Shown here in pieces: positions 45,703-53,306 of a DNA stretch of 64,000 nucleotides (positions within the stretch are counted from its first letter, which is position 1; each line of letters begins with the position of its first letter). A program made the translations under genes and the position numbers. Below the pieces are notes generated by a model. That model ran no database searches. It saw only the letters and a program-made list of their open reading frames with translations, and was not told the origin of the DNA. Origin of the DNA: Polaromonas sp. A23 (lineage in GTDB: Bacteria > Pseudomonadota > Gammaproteobacteria > Burkholderiales > Burkholderiaceae_C). The DNA lies in assembly GCF_002001015.1 (NCBI RefSeq), contig NZ_MUNO01000045.1, forward strand, positions 301,944 to 365,943, written 5' to 3'.

Positions 45703-46794
45703 TCATGCAGCGCGCCGTGCGGTCTCTGGTTTGCCGGAAATAAGGTCGCACACGGCCTGTGTCACCTGCGCCGTCGTGGCGCTGCCGCCCAGGTCGCGGG
45801 TGTGCAGAGAGGTGTCGGTGGTGATCTGCTCAATCACCTCCATCAGGCGTTGCGCCGCGGCGTTTTCACTGAGGTGCTCGAGCAGCATGACGCAACTCCA
45901 GAAAGTACCGACCGGATTCGCCAGGCCTTTGCCCATGATGTCGAAGGCCGAGCCATGGATGGGCTCGAACATGCTGGGGTAACGGCGCTCTGGGTCGATG
46001 TTGCCAGTCGGTGCAATGCCCAGGCTGCCGGCCAGTGCGGCGGCCAGGTCGCTCAGCACATCGGCATGCAGGTTGGTCGCGACCAGGGTATCCAGCGAGG
46101 CGGGCCGGTTCACCATGCGGGCAGTGCAGGCGTCGACCAGTTCCTTGTCCCAGGTAACGTCCGGGAACTCCTTGCTGATTTGCAGCGCGATCTCGTCCCA
46201 CATCACCATGCCGTGGCGCTGCGCATTCGATTTGGTGACCACGGTCAGCAGCTTGCGCGGGCGCGACTGCGCCAGCCTGAAGGCAAAACGCATGATGCGC
46301 TCAACCCCGGCACGCGTCAGGATGGACATGTCGGTGGCCACCTCGATCGGGTGGCCCTGGTGCACGCGGCCGCCGACGCCGGCGTATTCACCTTCGGAGT
46401 TTTCGCGCACGATGACCCAGTCCAGGTCTTTCGGAGTGCAGCGCTTGAGCGGCGCGTCAATGCCGGGCAGGATGCGTGTCGGCCGCACGTTGGCGTACTG
46501 ATCGAACCCCTGGCAGATCTTCAGGCGCAAACCCCACAGCGTGATGTGGTCGGGAATGTGCGGATCACCGGCCGAGCCGAACAGGATGGCGTCCATGCCG
46601 CGCAGGGCGTCCAGGCCGTCTGCGGGCATCATCACGCCGTGCTGGCGGAACCAGTCGCCGCCCCAGCCGAAAGACGTGAAGGTGAAGCCGAAGTTCTGCG
46701 TAGCAGCCATGGCCTCCAGCACTTGCTGGCCGGCCGGGACAACTTCCTTGCCAATACCATCGCCCGGTATGCAGGCGATTTTGTATGTGTTCAT
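45703..46794 (-). CDS. ttuC: Tartrate dehydrogenase/decarboxylase-like, isocitrate/isopropylmalate dehydrogenase family
   Basis: 363 residues. YKIACIPGDGIGKEVVPAG is the N-terminal nucleotide segment; WVIVRENSEGEYAGVGGRVH, TKSNAQRHGMVMWDEI and PSMFEPIHGSAFDI carry the metal and substrate residues. Compared with LeuB the ENSEGEY and HGSAFDI versions fit the tartrate/malate dehydrogenase branch (TtuC, D-malate dehydrogenase). It would oxidise tartrate to oxaloglycolate and glycerate-level products. First gene of ttuC-Bug-ttuD; the start at 46794 is favoured by AAGGAAA upstream. D-malate is the main alternative substrate. Confidence 0.88.
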   Translation of the reverse strand: MNTYKIACIPGDGIGKEVVPAGQQVLEAMAATQNFGFTFTSFGWGGDWFRQHGVMMPADGLDALRGMDAILFGSAGDPHIPDHITLWGLRLKICQGFDQYANVRPTRILPGIDAPLKRCTPKDLDWVIVRENSEGEYAGVGGRVHQGHPIEVATDMSILTRAGVERIMRFAFRLAQSRPRKLLTVVTKSNAQRHGMVMWDEIALQISKEFPDVTWDKELVDACTARMVNRPASLDTLVATNLHADVLSDLAAALAGSLGIAPTGNIDPERRYPSMFEPIHGSAFDIMGKGLANPVGTFWSCVMLLEHLSENAAAQRLMEVIEQITTDTSLHTRDLGGSATTAQVTQAVCDLISGKPETARRAA

Positions 46795-46895
46795 CAGGTT
46801 TCCTTGAAATCGGTATGCGGTGAAGAAGAACTCTACCAATTGCCGGATTCAACAGAACACACTAAAGTTATCTCATTGTTTACTTTGAGTTAATA

Positions 46896-47831
46896 ATGAG
46901 TACACCGGTTTCCGCCCCTTCCGAGATGGCCTTTTTCAGCCTGCTGGCGCGTTGTGGGAGCTTTTCGGCCACGGCACGCGAGCTGGACGTGACCACACCA
47001 GCCATCAGCAAGCGCCTGGCGCTGATGGAAACGCGGCTCGGCGTGCAACTGCTCAACCGAACCACACGCCGCATCAGCCCCACACCCGAAGGCGAGATCT
47101 ACCTGAGCCACGCGAGGCGCATCCTGGCTGAGATCGACGACATGGAGCAACTGGTCTCCAGCGCCTCAGCAGCGCCTCATGGCCTGCTGCGCGTCAATGC
47201 CACCCTGGGCTTTGGCCGCAGCCACATTGCGCCGCTGATCTCCGGTTTCGTGAAGCTGCATCCGGACATGCAGGTCCAGCTCCAGCTCACCGTCAATCCA
47301 CCACCGGCCAGCGACGATGCTTTTGACGTGTGTGTCCGTTTTGGCGAACCCCCTGAGGCGCGTGTGATCGCCCGCAAGCTGGCCCCGAACCGGCGCCTGC
47401 TGTGCGCCGCCCCCGCCTACCTGGCGCGGCATGGCACGCCCAAGGTGCCGCACGACCTCACGCAGCACAACTGCATAGGCATACGCCAGGGCGATGAGGC
47501 CTACGGCATCTGGCGCCTGGGTTCAGGCAAACGGATAGAAACGGTGAAGGTACGCGGCAACCTGAGCACCAGCGACGGCGAGATTGCCGTCAACTGGGCG
47601 CTGGTGGGACACGGCATCGTGATGCGAGCCGAATGGGATATTGCGCGCTACCTGCGCAGCGGCCGGCTGCGCCAGGTGCTGCACAACTACCAGACACCAC
47701 CGGCCGACATCCATGCGGTCTATCCGCAGCGACACCAGGTGTCTGCCCGGGTCCGTGCCTTTGTGGATTACCTGGCCGGTCACTTTGAAAAATCGTCTAC
47801 CCGTGCAGCGGGCCTGGTGAGCCGCTGGTAG
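46896..47831 (+). CDS. LysR-family regulator divergent from the ttuC-like gene
   Basis: 311 residues. The winged helix is at about 8-66 (FFSLLARCGSFSATARELD, TTPAISKRLALMETRLGVQL), NRTTRRISPTPEGEIYL follows, then the CrgA/DsdC-type effector domain. The start is 101 bp from the ttuC-like start on the other strand. In Agrobacterium the tartrate regulator TtuA is also a divergent LysR protein; the same function is inferred. The 3' end converges on the binding-protein gene with a 16-bp gap. Confidence 0.87.
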   Translation: MSTPVSAPSEMAFFSLLARCGSFSATARELDVTTPAISKRLALMETRLGVQLLNRTTRRISPTPEGEIYLSHARRILAEIDDMEQLVSSASAAPHGLLRVNATLGFGRSHIAPLISGFVKLHPDMQVQLQLTVNPPPASDDAFDVCVRFGEPPEARVIARKLAPNRRLLCAAPAYLARHGTPKVPHDLTQHNCIGIRQGDEAYGIWRLGSGKRIETVKVRGNLSTSDGEIAVNWALVGHGIVMRAEWDIARYLRSGRLRQVLHNYQTPPADIHAVYPQRHQVSARVRAFVDYLAGHFEKSSTRAAGLVSRW

Positions 47832-47847
47832 ACGCATCGGCGGAAAG

Positions 47848-48984
47848 TTACTGCCGAATGCGCCCGGTCTCGGTGATGATGGTCAGCTCAACAAACTTGG
47901 AGCCAGCCCGCATGCCGGGCTTGAAGCCCACCTTGTAGCCACCGAGATCGAAATTGTCCAGGGCATCGAGCGCGCTGATAAAGCCCTCACGCGATATCTT
48001 GGGCCCCATGCGGCGCGCAGCCTCAACGATCACGGTGCCGGCAATGTAGCCTTCCATCATGGCGTAGCTGGCCGGCACCTCAAGCTTGGGGTTGGCGGTG
48101 CGCACTAGGTCGGAAAACTCCTTGCTCAGACGGCCGGAGATCTTGTAAGGACTGGGCGTTACCTGCGTGATGGCCACGCCTTTCATCTGCTCCTCGCCCA
48201 AGCGCTGGGAGATCTGCTCAATGTCGGCACCGGAGTGGGCAAACAGTTGCGCCGCACCGCCATCCAGGCGGTATTTCTCGATGAATGCCGCTGCAGCCGC
48301 ACCGCTGGAAATGATGATGATGGCCTGTGGCGCCGCGGCGATAAAACCGTCCACCACCGAGTTCGGCACTTTGTTGGTGCCCTGCACATAAGTGGCCTTG
48401 GCAGTCAGCTTGCCGCCCCGCGCTTTCATGACCTCTTCCATGGCTGCAAGCAGCGGAGCTGCGCCCACTCCATCGGGATAAAACAGCCCGAAGCGCGTGA
48501 TGCCCACCGTGGTCAGGTGCTCGGTGATCTTGTTGAGTTCATCGCGCAGGTTGGCGCGCACGCTGTACACCAGGGGCGCCTCCGCGCGAATTTCGGTGAT
48601 GCGGTAACCCACGAGGGGAATGTTTTCCTTCTGTAGCAGGCCGGAATTCACCACCTCGCCAAGGCTGCGGTCACCGAAATAACCTGCCAGCACGAGGGGA
48701 CGGTTTTCCGTCAGAAGCAGCTTGGTTCCTGCAAGGGTGTCCTCAGGCCGGCCACCGTCGTCCTTGCGCACGAGCGTGAAGGTATGCCCGTTGACACCGC
48801 CGGCCTTGTTGGCCTTGTCCAGTGCGAGTTGAATGCCTACCGAATAGGCACGCGCCTGCGTGCCCTCCAGGCCGGACAAAGGCGCGACCTGCCCGACCAC
48901 AATCTGCGCCGCACCGGCTGCCAGCGAGGCCGCCATCACACTTGCCGTTCCCAGCACGCGAACCATGGATTGAATACGCATCAT
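47848..48984 (-). CDS. ABC-type binding protein of the leucine/amide family (LivK-like)
   Basis: 378 residues with a Sec signal (about 1-27, ending LAAGAAQ). The type I periplasmic fold of the Leu/Ile/Val group shows in VVGQVAPLSGLEGTQARAYS, IQLALDKANKAGGVNGHTF and ALDNFDLGGYKVGFKPGMR. Ligands range from branched-chain amino acids to amides and urea. No Liv-type permease or ATPase is adjacent. It lies downstream of puuD on the same strand after a 223-bp gap in which I see no gene, so a ureide or related ligand is conceivable but unproven. Confidence 0.88.
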   Translation of the reverse strand: MMRIQSMVRVLGTASVMAASLAAGAAQIVVGQVAPLSGLEGTQARAYSVGIQLALDKANKAGGVNGHTFTLVRKDDGGRPEDTLAGTKLLLTENRPLVLAGYFGDRSLGEVVNSGLLQKENIPLVGYRITEIRAEAPLVYSVRANLRDELNKITEHLTTVGITRFGLFYPDGVGAAPLLAAMEEVMKARGGKLTAKATYVQGTNKVPNSVVDGFIAAAPQAIIIISSGAAAAAFIEKYRLDGGAAQLFAHSGADIEQISQRLGEEQMKGVAITQVTPSPYKISGRLSKEFSDLVRTANPKLEVPASYAMMEGYIAGTVIVEAARRMGPKISREGFISALDALDNFDLGGYKVGFKPGMRAGSKFVELTIITETGRIRQ

Positions 48985-49207
48985 GAAATGTCTCCTCAAG
49001 AATCGGGGGCAAGCATAGGTTAGCTGAATGCCCTGATGATCACAGTAAAACCTGCTCCGGTTACATATTGAAGCATGTACGAAGGGCAAAGTCGATAAGC
49101 GGAATCACTAAGAAACAACGGCTGAGGTCGACGTTGACGGAAAAACACAAACGAAAAACGGGCCTGCGCCACCCGGGAGCAAACCAGCGGCACAAAATCG
49201 CCATCTT

Positions 49208-50440
49208 TTAGGGTGTTTTTGCACCTGCCTCAAACCACTGGCGGACCATGTCGCGCTCAGCCGGGGTGATGCCGGTGGCGTTGTTCATGGGCATCGTTTT
49301 GCTCACGACCACCTGCTGGTACACCGCCTGCGCGTGTTGCCGGAGCGTGTCCGGGGAGTCGAGCCGGACGTTTTTCATCTGCACTTGGGCGCCATGGCAC
49401 ATGTAGCAGCGTTGTTCCAGCATTTTCTGCAGATTTTTATAGTCATTCTGCCCTGTAGCCCTTGTCTCATCGGCGTCAGCAGCTATTGAAACAGTAGCAG
49501 ACTTCTCAGTGCCGGACGGCTTCATCCACACAATGACAGCGGTTATCAACGCCATGCCGACCAATGCATACGGCAGCGGATTACCGTTTCGCCCCAACTT
49601 GTAACCGTGACGCATGACAAAAAACTGGCGGATCAGTGCGCCGGCGAGCATCATGACAATCAGCACCAGCCAGTTGTGCGGATGACTGTAAGTAAAGCTG
49701 TAGTGGTTGCTCAACATCGCAAACAGCACCGGCAAAGTGAAATAGGTGTTGTGCACACTGCGTTGCTTGCCGCGCTGGCCGTGCACCGGGTCCACCGGCT
49801 GGCCAGCCTTGATGCTCGCGACCACCTTGCGCTGGCCGGGAATGATCCAGAAAAACACATTGGCACTCATGGCGGTGGCGATCATGGCGCCCACCAGCAA
49901 AAAGGCGGCGCGGCCGGCAAACCAGTGGCATGCCAGCCACGAAGCAGCACAAACCAGGAGCAGGACCAGCGCGCCGACGATGGCATCACCATGTTTGCGT
50001 TTTCCAAACAGCTGACAAATGCCGTCGTACAACATCCAGAACACGACAAAGAAGGACAGCGCCACGCCAATAGCGGCGCCAGGCGACCAGTTCATCAGCG
50101 ATTTATCGATCAGGTAAGTACCGGCGCTCCAGAGATAAGACACGGTAAACAGCGCAAACCCGGAAAGCCAGGTGCTGTAACTTTCCCAGTAGAACCAGTG
50201 AAGGTGGCTGGGCATTTCGGGCGGCTTCACCGCAAACTTGACCGGATGATAGAAACCGCCACCGTGCACAGCCCAGAGTTCGCCGCTGACGCCTTGGCGC
50301 TGAAGATCCTCATCAACAGGCGGCGTGAGGCTCGAATCAAGGAAGACGAAGTAAAACGAGGAACCGACCCAGGCAATGGCGGTGATGACATGGACCCAGC
50401 GCAGCAACAGGTTGGCCCAGTCGAGAAGATAACTTTCCAT
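49208..50440 (-). CDS. puuD: Membrane-bound urate hydroxylase with cytochrome c domain (PuuD)
   Basis: 410 residues. Eight to nine transmembrane helices (about 10-310) form the urate oxidase N-terminal domain (WVHVITAIAWVGSSFYFVFL, SSLTPPVDEDLQRQGVSGEL, HWFYWESYSTWLSGFAL). A C-terminal class I cytochrome c tail has CYMCH at 345-349 and a Met ligand in TMPMNNATG. It oxidises urate to 5-hydroxyisourate and passes electrons into the respiratory chain instead of making peroxide. The linker between the membrane and haem domains (about 313-330) is encoded by a family-2 repeat. The reading frame is open and otherwise normal. Confidence 0.93.
   Translation of the reverse strand: MESYLLDWANLLLRWVHVITAIAWVGSSFYFVFLDSSLTPPVDEDLQRQGVSGELWAVHGGGFYHPVKFAVKPPEMPSHLHWFYWESYSTWLSGFALFTVSYLWSAGTYLIDKSLMNWSPGAAIGVALSFFVVFWMLYDGICQLFGKRKHGDAIVGALVLLLVCAASWLACHWFAGRAAFLLVGAMIATAMSANVFFWIIPGQRKVVASIKAGQPVDPVHGQRGKQRSVHNTYFTLPVLFAMLSNHYSFTYSHPHNWLVLIVMMLAGALIRQFFVMRHGYKLGRNGNPLPYALVGMALITAVIVWMKPSGTEKSATVSIAADADETRATGQNDYKNLQKMLEQRCYMCHGAQVQMKNVRLDSPDTLRQHAQAVYQQVVVSKTMPMNNATGITPAERDMVRQWFEAGAKTP
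49451..49499 (-). repeat. Family-2 repeat inside puuD
   Basis: Read on the gene strand GCTACTGTTTCAATAGCTGC, then TGACGCCGATGAGACAAGGGC and TACAGGGCAG. It encodes ATVSIAADADETRATGQ, the linker before the cytochrome domain. It is more diverged than the copies in xdhA and the IorB-like gene. Confidence 0.65.
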
Positions 50441-50594
50441 CCGATGACCTCAATTCAGCAGGCGAGGCCTGCCACGATTGGAGCTGCTCACCACCGCGGG
50501 CACTGTAAGCAGATAAAAGGTCACGAACAAGGACAGGCTTGCAAGCCATCCCGCTCCGCTGCGACCGGATCACAAAAGTGTATGCGAACTAAGT

Positions 50595-50640
50595 GCCTGT
50601 TAACGCTATTTGTGCAAATGCACAAATAGCGTTAACAGGC
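50595..50640. repeat. 21-bp perfect hairpin related to the MITE-like ends
   Basis: GCCTGTTAACGCTATTTGTGC and its exact complement are separated by AAAT. The arm resembles the end of the element at 607-877 (GTCTGTTCACACTATTTATGC) at most positions. It contains the xdhC stop codon at its edge and lies between xdhC and puuD; the rest of 50441-50594 holds no gene. It could work as a strong transcript end or be a collapsed remnant of the element. Confidence 0.75.
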
Positions 50641-51441
50641 CCTGCTGTGCAGCAACAACTGTGCCGCCACCGAAACTGCAATCACCTCCGGCTCCTTGCC
50701 TTCAATGCCCGGCAAGCCAATCGGGCAAGTCACGTGGTCGAGTTCAGTGTCGCTGAAACCGCGCGCCTGCAGCCTGTGCCGGAAGGTCGCCCATTTGGTC
50801 TTGCTGCCAATCAGACCGATGTAAGGCAAATCGCCCCGCTCACGCTGGCGCTTGAGGCATTCAGCCACGATGTCCAGGTCTTCGGCATGGCTGAAACTCA
50901 TGATCAGCACGCGCGACTGCGGTGCCAGGCCCGGCACCGCGCGCTGCACTGGCTCTGACTGTTCGCAGATCACCTGGTCCGGCACCCCGATCGGAAAAAT
51001 CTCGTCGCGACTGTCTATCCAGGTCAGGGTAAACGGCAAGTTTGAAAGCACCTGAATCAGCGCATTACCAACATGGCCACCCCCAAAAAGCGCAACAGGC
51101 TGTAAATTCATGCCCAGTCTTTCGCGCAGGGCCGCCACATCGCGGGCCACCACCAGCTCGAACCGTAAATGCACCACGCCGCCACAGCACTGGCCCAGCG
51201 ACGGGCCGAGCACAAAGCGCGCGGACTCTTCACCCGGCAAGCCTTGCAGGTGAGCGCGCGCTATCGCCGTTGCCTGGTATTCCAGATGGCCACCGCCTAT
51301 GGTGCCTGTCACGGCGTCGGCGAAAACCGCCATCCAGGTCCCCGCCTCGCGCGGCACAGAGCCTTCGGTGGCGGTCACCTGCACCAGCACAGCCGGCTCA
51401 TGGGCCAAGCGAGTGAAAAAAAATTCCTTGAGCTGACTCAC
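50632..51441 (-). CDS. xdhC: Xanthine dehydrogenase accessory factor XdhC
   Basis: 269 residues. TGTIGGGHLEYQAT near the N-terminus, VALFGGGHVGNALIQVLS (Rossmann loop), and PYIGLIGSKTKWATFRHRL with DHVTCPIGLPG near the end are the XdhC domains. It binds molybdenum cofactor, adds the terminal sulfur with a desulfurase and hands it to XdhB. The start is GTG 51441 with GGGGAG upstream; the much longer open frame lacks homology. It lies 23 kb from xdhAB, beside puuD. The stop codon is in a hairpin. Confidence 0.94.
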   Translation of the reverse strand: MSQLKEFFFTRLAHEPAVLVQVTATEGSVPREAGTWMAVFADAVTGTIGGGHLEYQATAIARAHLQGLPGEESARFVLGPSLGQCCGGVVHLRFELVVARDVAALRERLGMNLQPVALFGGGHVGNALIQVLSNLPFTLTWIDSRDEIFPIGVPDQVICEQSEPVQRAVPGLAPQSRVLIMSFSHAEDLDIVAECLKRQRERGDLPYIGLIGSKTKWATFRHRLQARGFSDTELDHVTCPIGLPGIEGKEPEVIAVSVAAQLLLHSRAC

Positions 51442-51589
51442 GGTAGAAACTCCCCGACGCACGGCCCCGTCAAGGAGCGTGTAGATCGCATAATTCGCAC
51501 AAATACGGCCGGTTTCTGTTACATGGCCGCCCTCCAAGCAGCTTGCACAATAGCAGCCGTAACCCTCCGGCAACCACACAAGGATACGT

Positions 51590-52105
51590 ATGCCTGAATC
51601 CTCACAACGCCGCTTCTGGCTCATGGCCCTGCTTTCTACCGCCGCTGGCGCCCTGGTTTCGGCCTGCAAGACGGCGCCTCCGCCTTCCGCAGAAGCAGCC
51701 CCAGAGCAGGCGCCGCTTTCCACCATGACGGGCCCGGTTGCCGGCCCCAAAGGCTCTGCCCGCAGTTCCCCTGCCTCCACGCCCCGCGCTTACCGCGAAA
51801 GCGGTGCCAGCCATCTTTATGGCATGAACTCAGACCGTATTTACAAAGGCAGAATGCCGCCCCTGTTGTACGCCATCGGTGTACTGAATGTGGAGATCAA
51901 CCAGGTCGGTATCGTGACCCGGCTCGACTGGATGCGGGCCCCGCGCCATGCGCCCGAAGTGATCGCGGAAATCGAAAACATGATCAAGAAAGCCTCGCCT
52001 TTTCCCGCGCCCACGCGCCTGGGCAAGGTGGTCTACACCGACACCTGGCTGTGGCATAAAAGCGGGAAGTTTCAACTTGACACGCTGACCGAAGGACAAG
52101 ACTAG
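51590..52105 (+). CDS. TonB-C-like putative lipoprotein
   Basis: 171 residues. The N-terminus SQRRFWLMALLSTAAGALVSACK has twin arginines, a hydrophobic core and a lipobox-like VSAC. A Pro/Ala/Ser-rich stretch (about 27-67) leads to a C-terminal domain with LLYAIGVLNVEINQVGIVTRLDW and SPFPAPTRLGKVVYTDTWLW, which looks like the TonB C-terminal fold. TonB proteins normally have an N-terminal membrane anchor, not a lipid one. Its place between xdhC and hiuH, both on the minus strand, offers no clear role. The gene is followed by a family-1 repeat. Confidence 0.7.
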   Translation: MPESSQRRFWLMALLSTAAGALVSACKTAPPPSAEAAPEQAPLSTMTGPVAGPKGSARSSPASTPRAYRESGASHLYGMNSDRIYKGRMPPLLYAIGVLNVEINQVGIVTRLDWMRAPRHAPEVIAEIENMIKKASPFPAPTRLGKVVYTDTWLWHKSGKFQLDTLTEGQD

Positions 52106-52199
52106 GGCCCCCACGCTTTTCACTTCGTGTAATGCGCTGCCCCCCGCGGGGGCGCTGCGCCTGCGGACTGGCAAAGCCAGATCCGCGGCCCCTGCTTGG
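52106..52199. repeat. Family-1 repeat, subtype A, between converging genes
   Basis: CCCCCACGCTTTTCACTTCG...TGCGCTGCCCCCCGCGGGGG...CTGCGGACTGGCAAAGCCAG...CCGCGGCCCCTGCTTG. It fills the interval between the TonB-like gene and the stop of hiuH, so the hairpins may work as a bidirectional terminator. Confidence 0.78.
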
Positions 52200-52203
52200 A
52201 TTT

Positions 52204-52557
52204 TTAACTTCCCCGGTAGGTCGAATAACTCCAGGGGCTGACCAGCAAGGGCACGTGGTAGTGCTGGGTCGGGTCGGCGACTCCGAAGTCCAGGCTCACC
52301 TGGTTCAGGAAATTGGGCTCCGGCAGCGTCACGCCCCGAGCCCGGAAGTACGCCGCAACATCAAATACCAGCCGGTAGGTACCGCGCTTGAGGCTGCTGC
52401 TGTCATAAAGCAGGCCATCGGGGTTGCGTCCGTCGCTGTTCAACTGGAACGACTTCACCAAGGTGGCCTCGCCCCCGTTCGTTGTGTACAGCGCGACCCC
52501 CATGCCGGCCGCCGGTGTGCCGTGCATGGTGTCCAGTACATGTGTGCTCAGGCCCAT
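52204..52557 (-). CDS. hiuH: 5-Hydroxyisourate hydrolase
   Basis: 117 residues, transthyretin-like. GLSTHVLDTMHGTPAAGMGV at the N-terminus and HYHVPLLVSPWSYSTYRGS at the C-terminus, with the diagnostic terminal YRGS tetrapeptide. It hydrolyses 5-hydroxyisourate from PuuD to OHCU. No secretion signal is present in the form starting at 52557. It is divergent from the GntR gene, and the 18-bp palindrome 52598-52615 lies 40 bp upstream of its start. Confidence 0.95.
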   Translation of the reverse strand: MGLSTHVLDTMHGTPAAGMGVALYTTNGGEATLVKSFQLNSDGRNPDGLLYDSSSLKRGTYRLVFDVAAYFRARGVTLPEPNFLNQVSLDFGVADPTQHYHVPLLVSPWSYSTYRGS

Positions 52558-52597
52558 GTTGATTTCCCCGTTTGAATGACCCATCAAATAGTCCACC

Positions 52598-52615
52598 AAA
52601 AGTGTATACACTTTT
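52598..52615. promoter_or_regulatory. Palindromic operator candidate for the GntR regulator
   Basis: AAAAGTGTATACACTTTT is a perfect 18-bp palindrome in the 83-bp hiuH/GntR interval. Sites of TGTATAC-type symmetry are typical of FCD-class GntR proteins. It is placed to control both hiuH and the regulator-puuE-uraD/allC transcript. Confidence 0.75.
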
Positions 52616-52640
52616 CGGATCCACGACTATCATTTGCATC

Positions 52641-53306
52641 ATGGAAGCCTCCACAACCAGTTCTATTGTCGAAGCCCTGACCAGGGCCATTGTGGAGCAC
52701 CGGCTGCACCCCGGTACCAAACTGGCCGAACAAAAACTGGCCGATCACTTTGGCGTATCGCGCACGCTGGTTCGCCAGGCCCTGTTCCAGCTCTCGCAAA
52801 ACCAGTTGATACGGCTGGAGCCCGCGCGCGGCGCTTTTGTGGCTGCGCCCTCGGTCACCGAGGCGCGCCAGGTGTTTGCAGTGCGCCGCATGCTGGAGGC
52901 CGAGATGACCCGGGCTTTCGTGCGCAACGTGACCCCTGCAAAAATCAGGGCGCTGAAGGAACACGTGGCCCAGGAAAAAATGGCGGTGGACCGGCAAGAT
53001 GTCACAGACCGGACCGAATTGCTGGGTGACTTTCATGTGCGCATGGCGGAGCTGATGGGCAATGAGGTTCTGGCCCAGATGCTGGGCGACCTGATATCGC
53101 GCTGCTCGCTGATCACGCGGATGTACCAGAGCGCCAGTGCAGCCGAACACTCACACGACGAACATGCCGAAATCGTCAAGGCCCTTGCCGCCAGGAACGA
53201 GGCGCTGGCCGTGCGCCTGATGGACGAACACCTGCAGCACGTGGAAGAAAGCCTCACTTTCGATCGCCCTATGCCGACCAACGATATTTCCATGGCACTT
53301 TCATGA
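52641..53306 (+). CDS. GntR-family (FCD) transcription regulator
   Basis: 221 residues. The winged helix (about 8-70) has IVEALTRAIVEHRLHPGTKL and FGVSRTLVRQALFQLSQNQL, and the C-terminal all-helical FCD domain has GDFHVRMAELMGNEVLAQML and SHDEHAEIVKALAARNEALA with metal/ligand histidines. The ATG at 52641 is chosen since the longer frame runs over the palindrome. The TGA overlaps the puuE ATG, so it is co-expressed with the allantoin genes and probably controls them, answering to a ureide. Confidence 0.88.
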   Translation: MEASTTSSIVEALTRAIVEHRLHPGTKLAEQKLADHFGVSRTLVRQALFQLSQNQLIRLEPARGAFVAAPSVTEARQVFAVRRMLEAEMTRAFVRNVTPAKIRALKEHVAQEKMAVDRQDVTDRTELLGDFHVRMAELMGNEVLAQMLGDLISRCSLITRMYQSASAAEHSHDEHAEIVKALAARNEALAVRLMDEHLQHVEESLTFDRPMPTNDISMALS

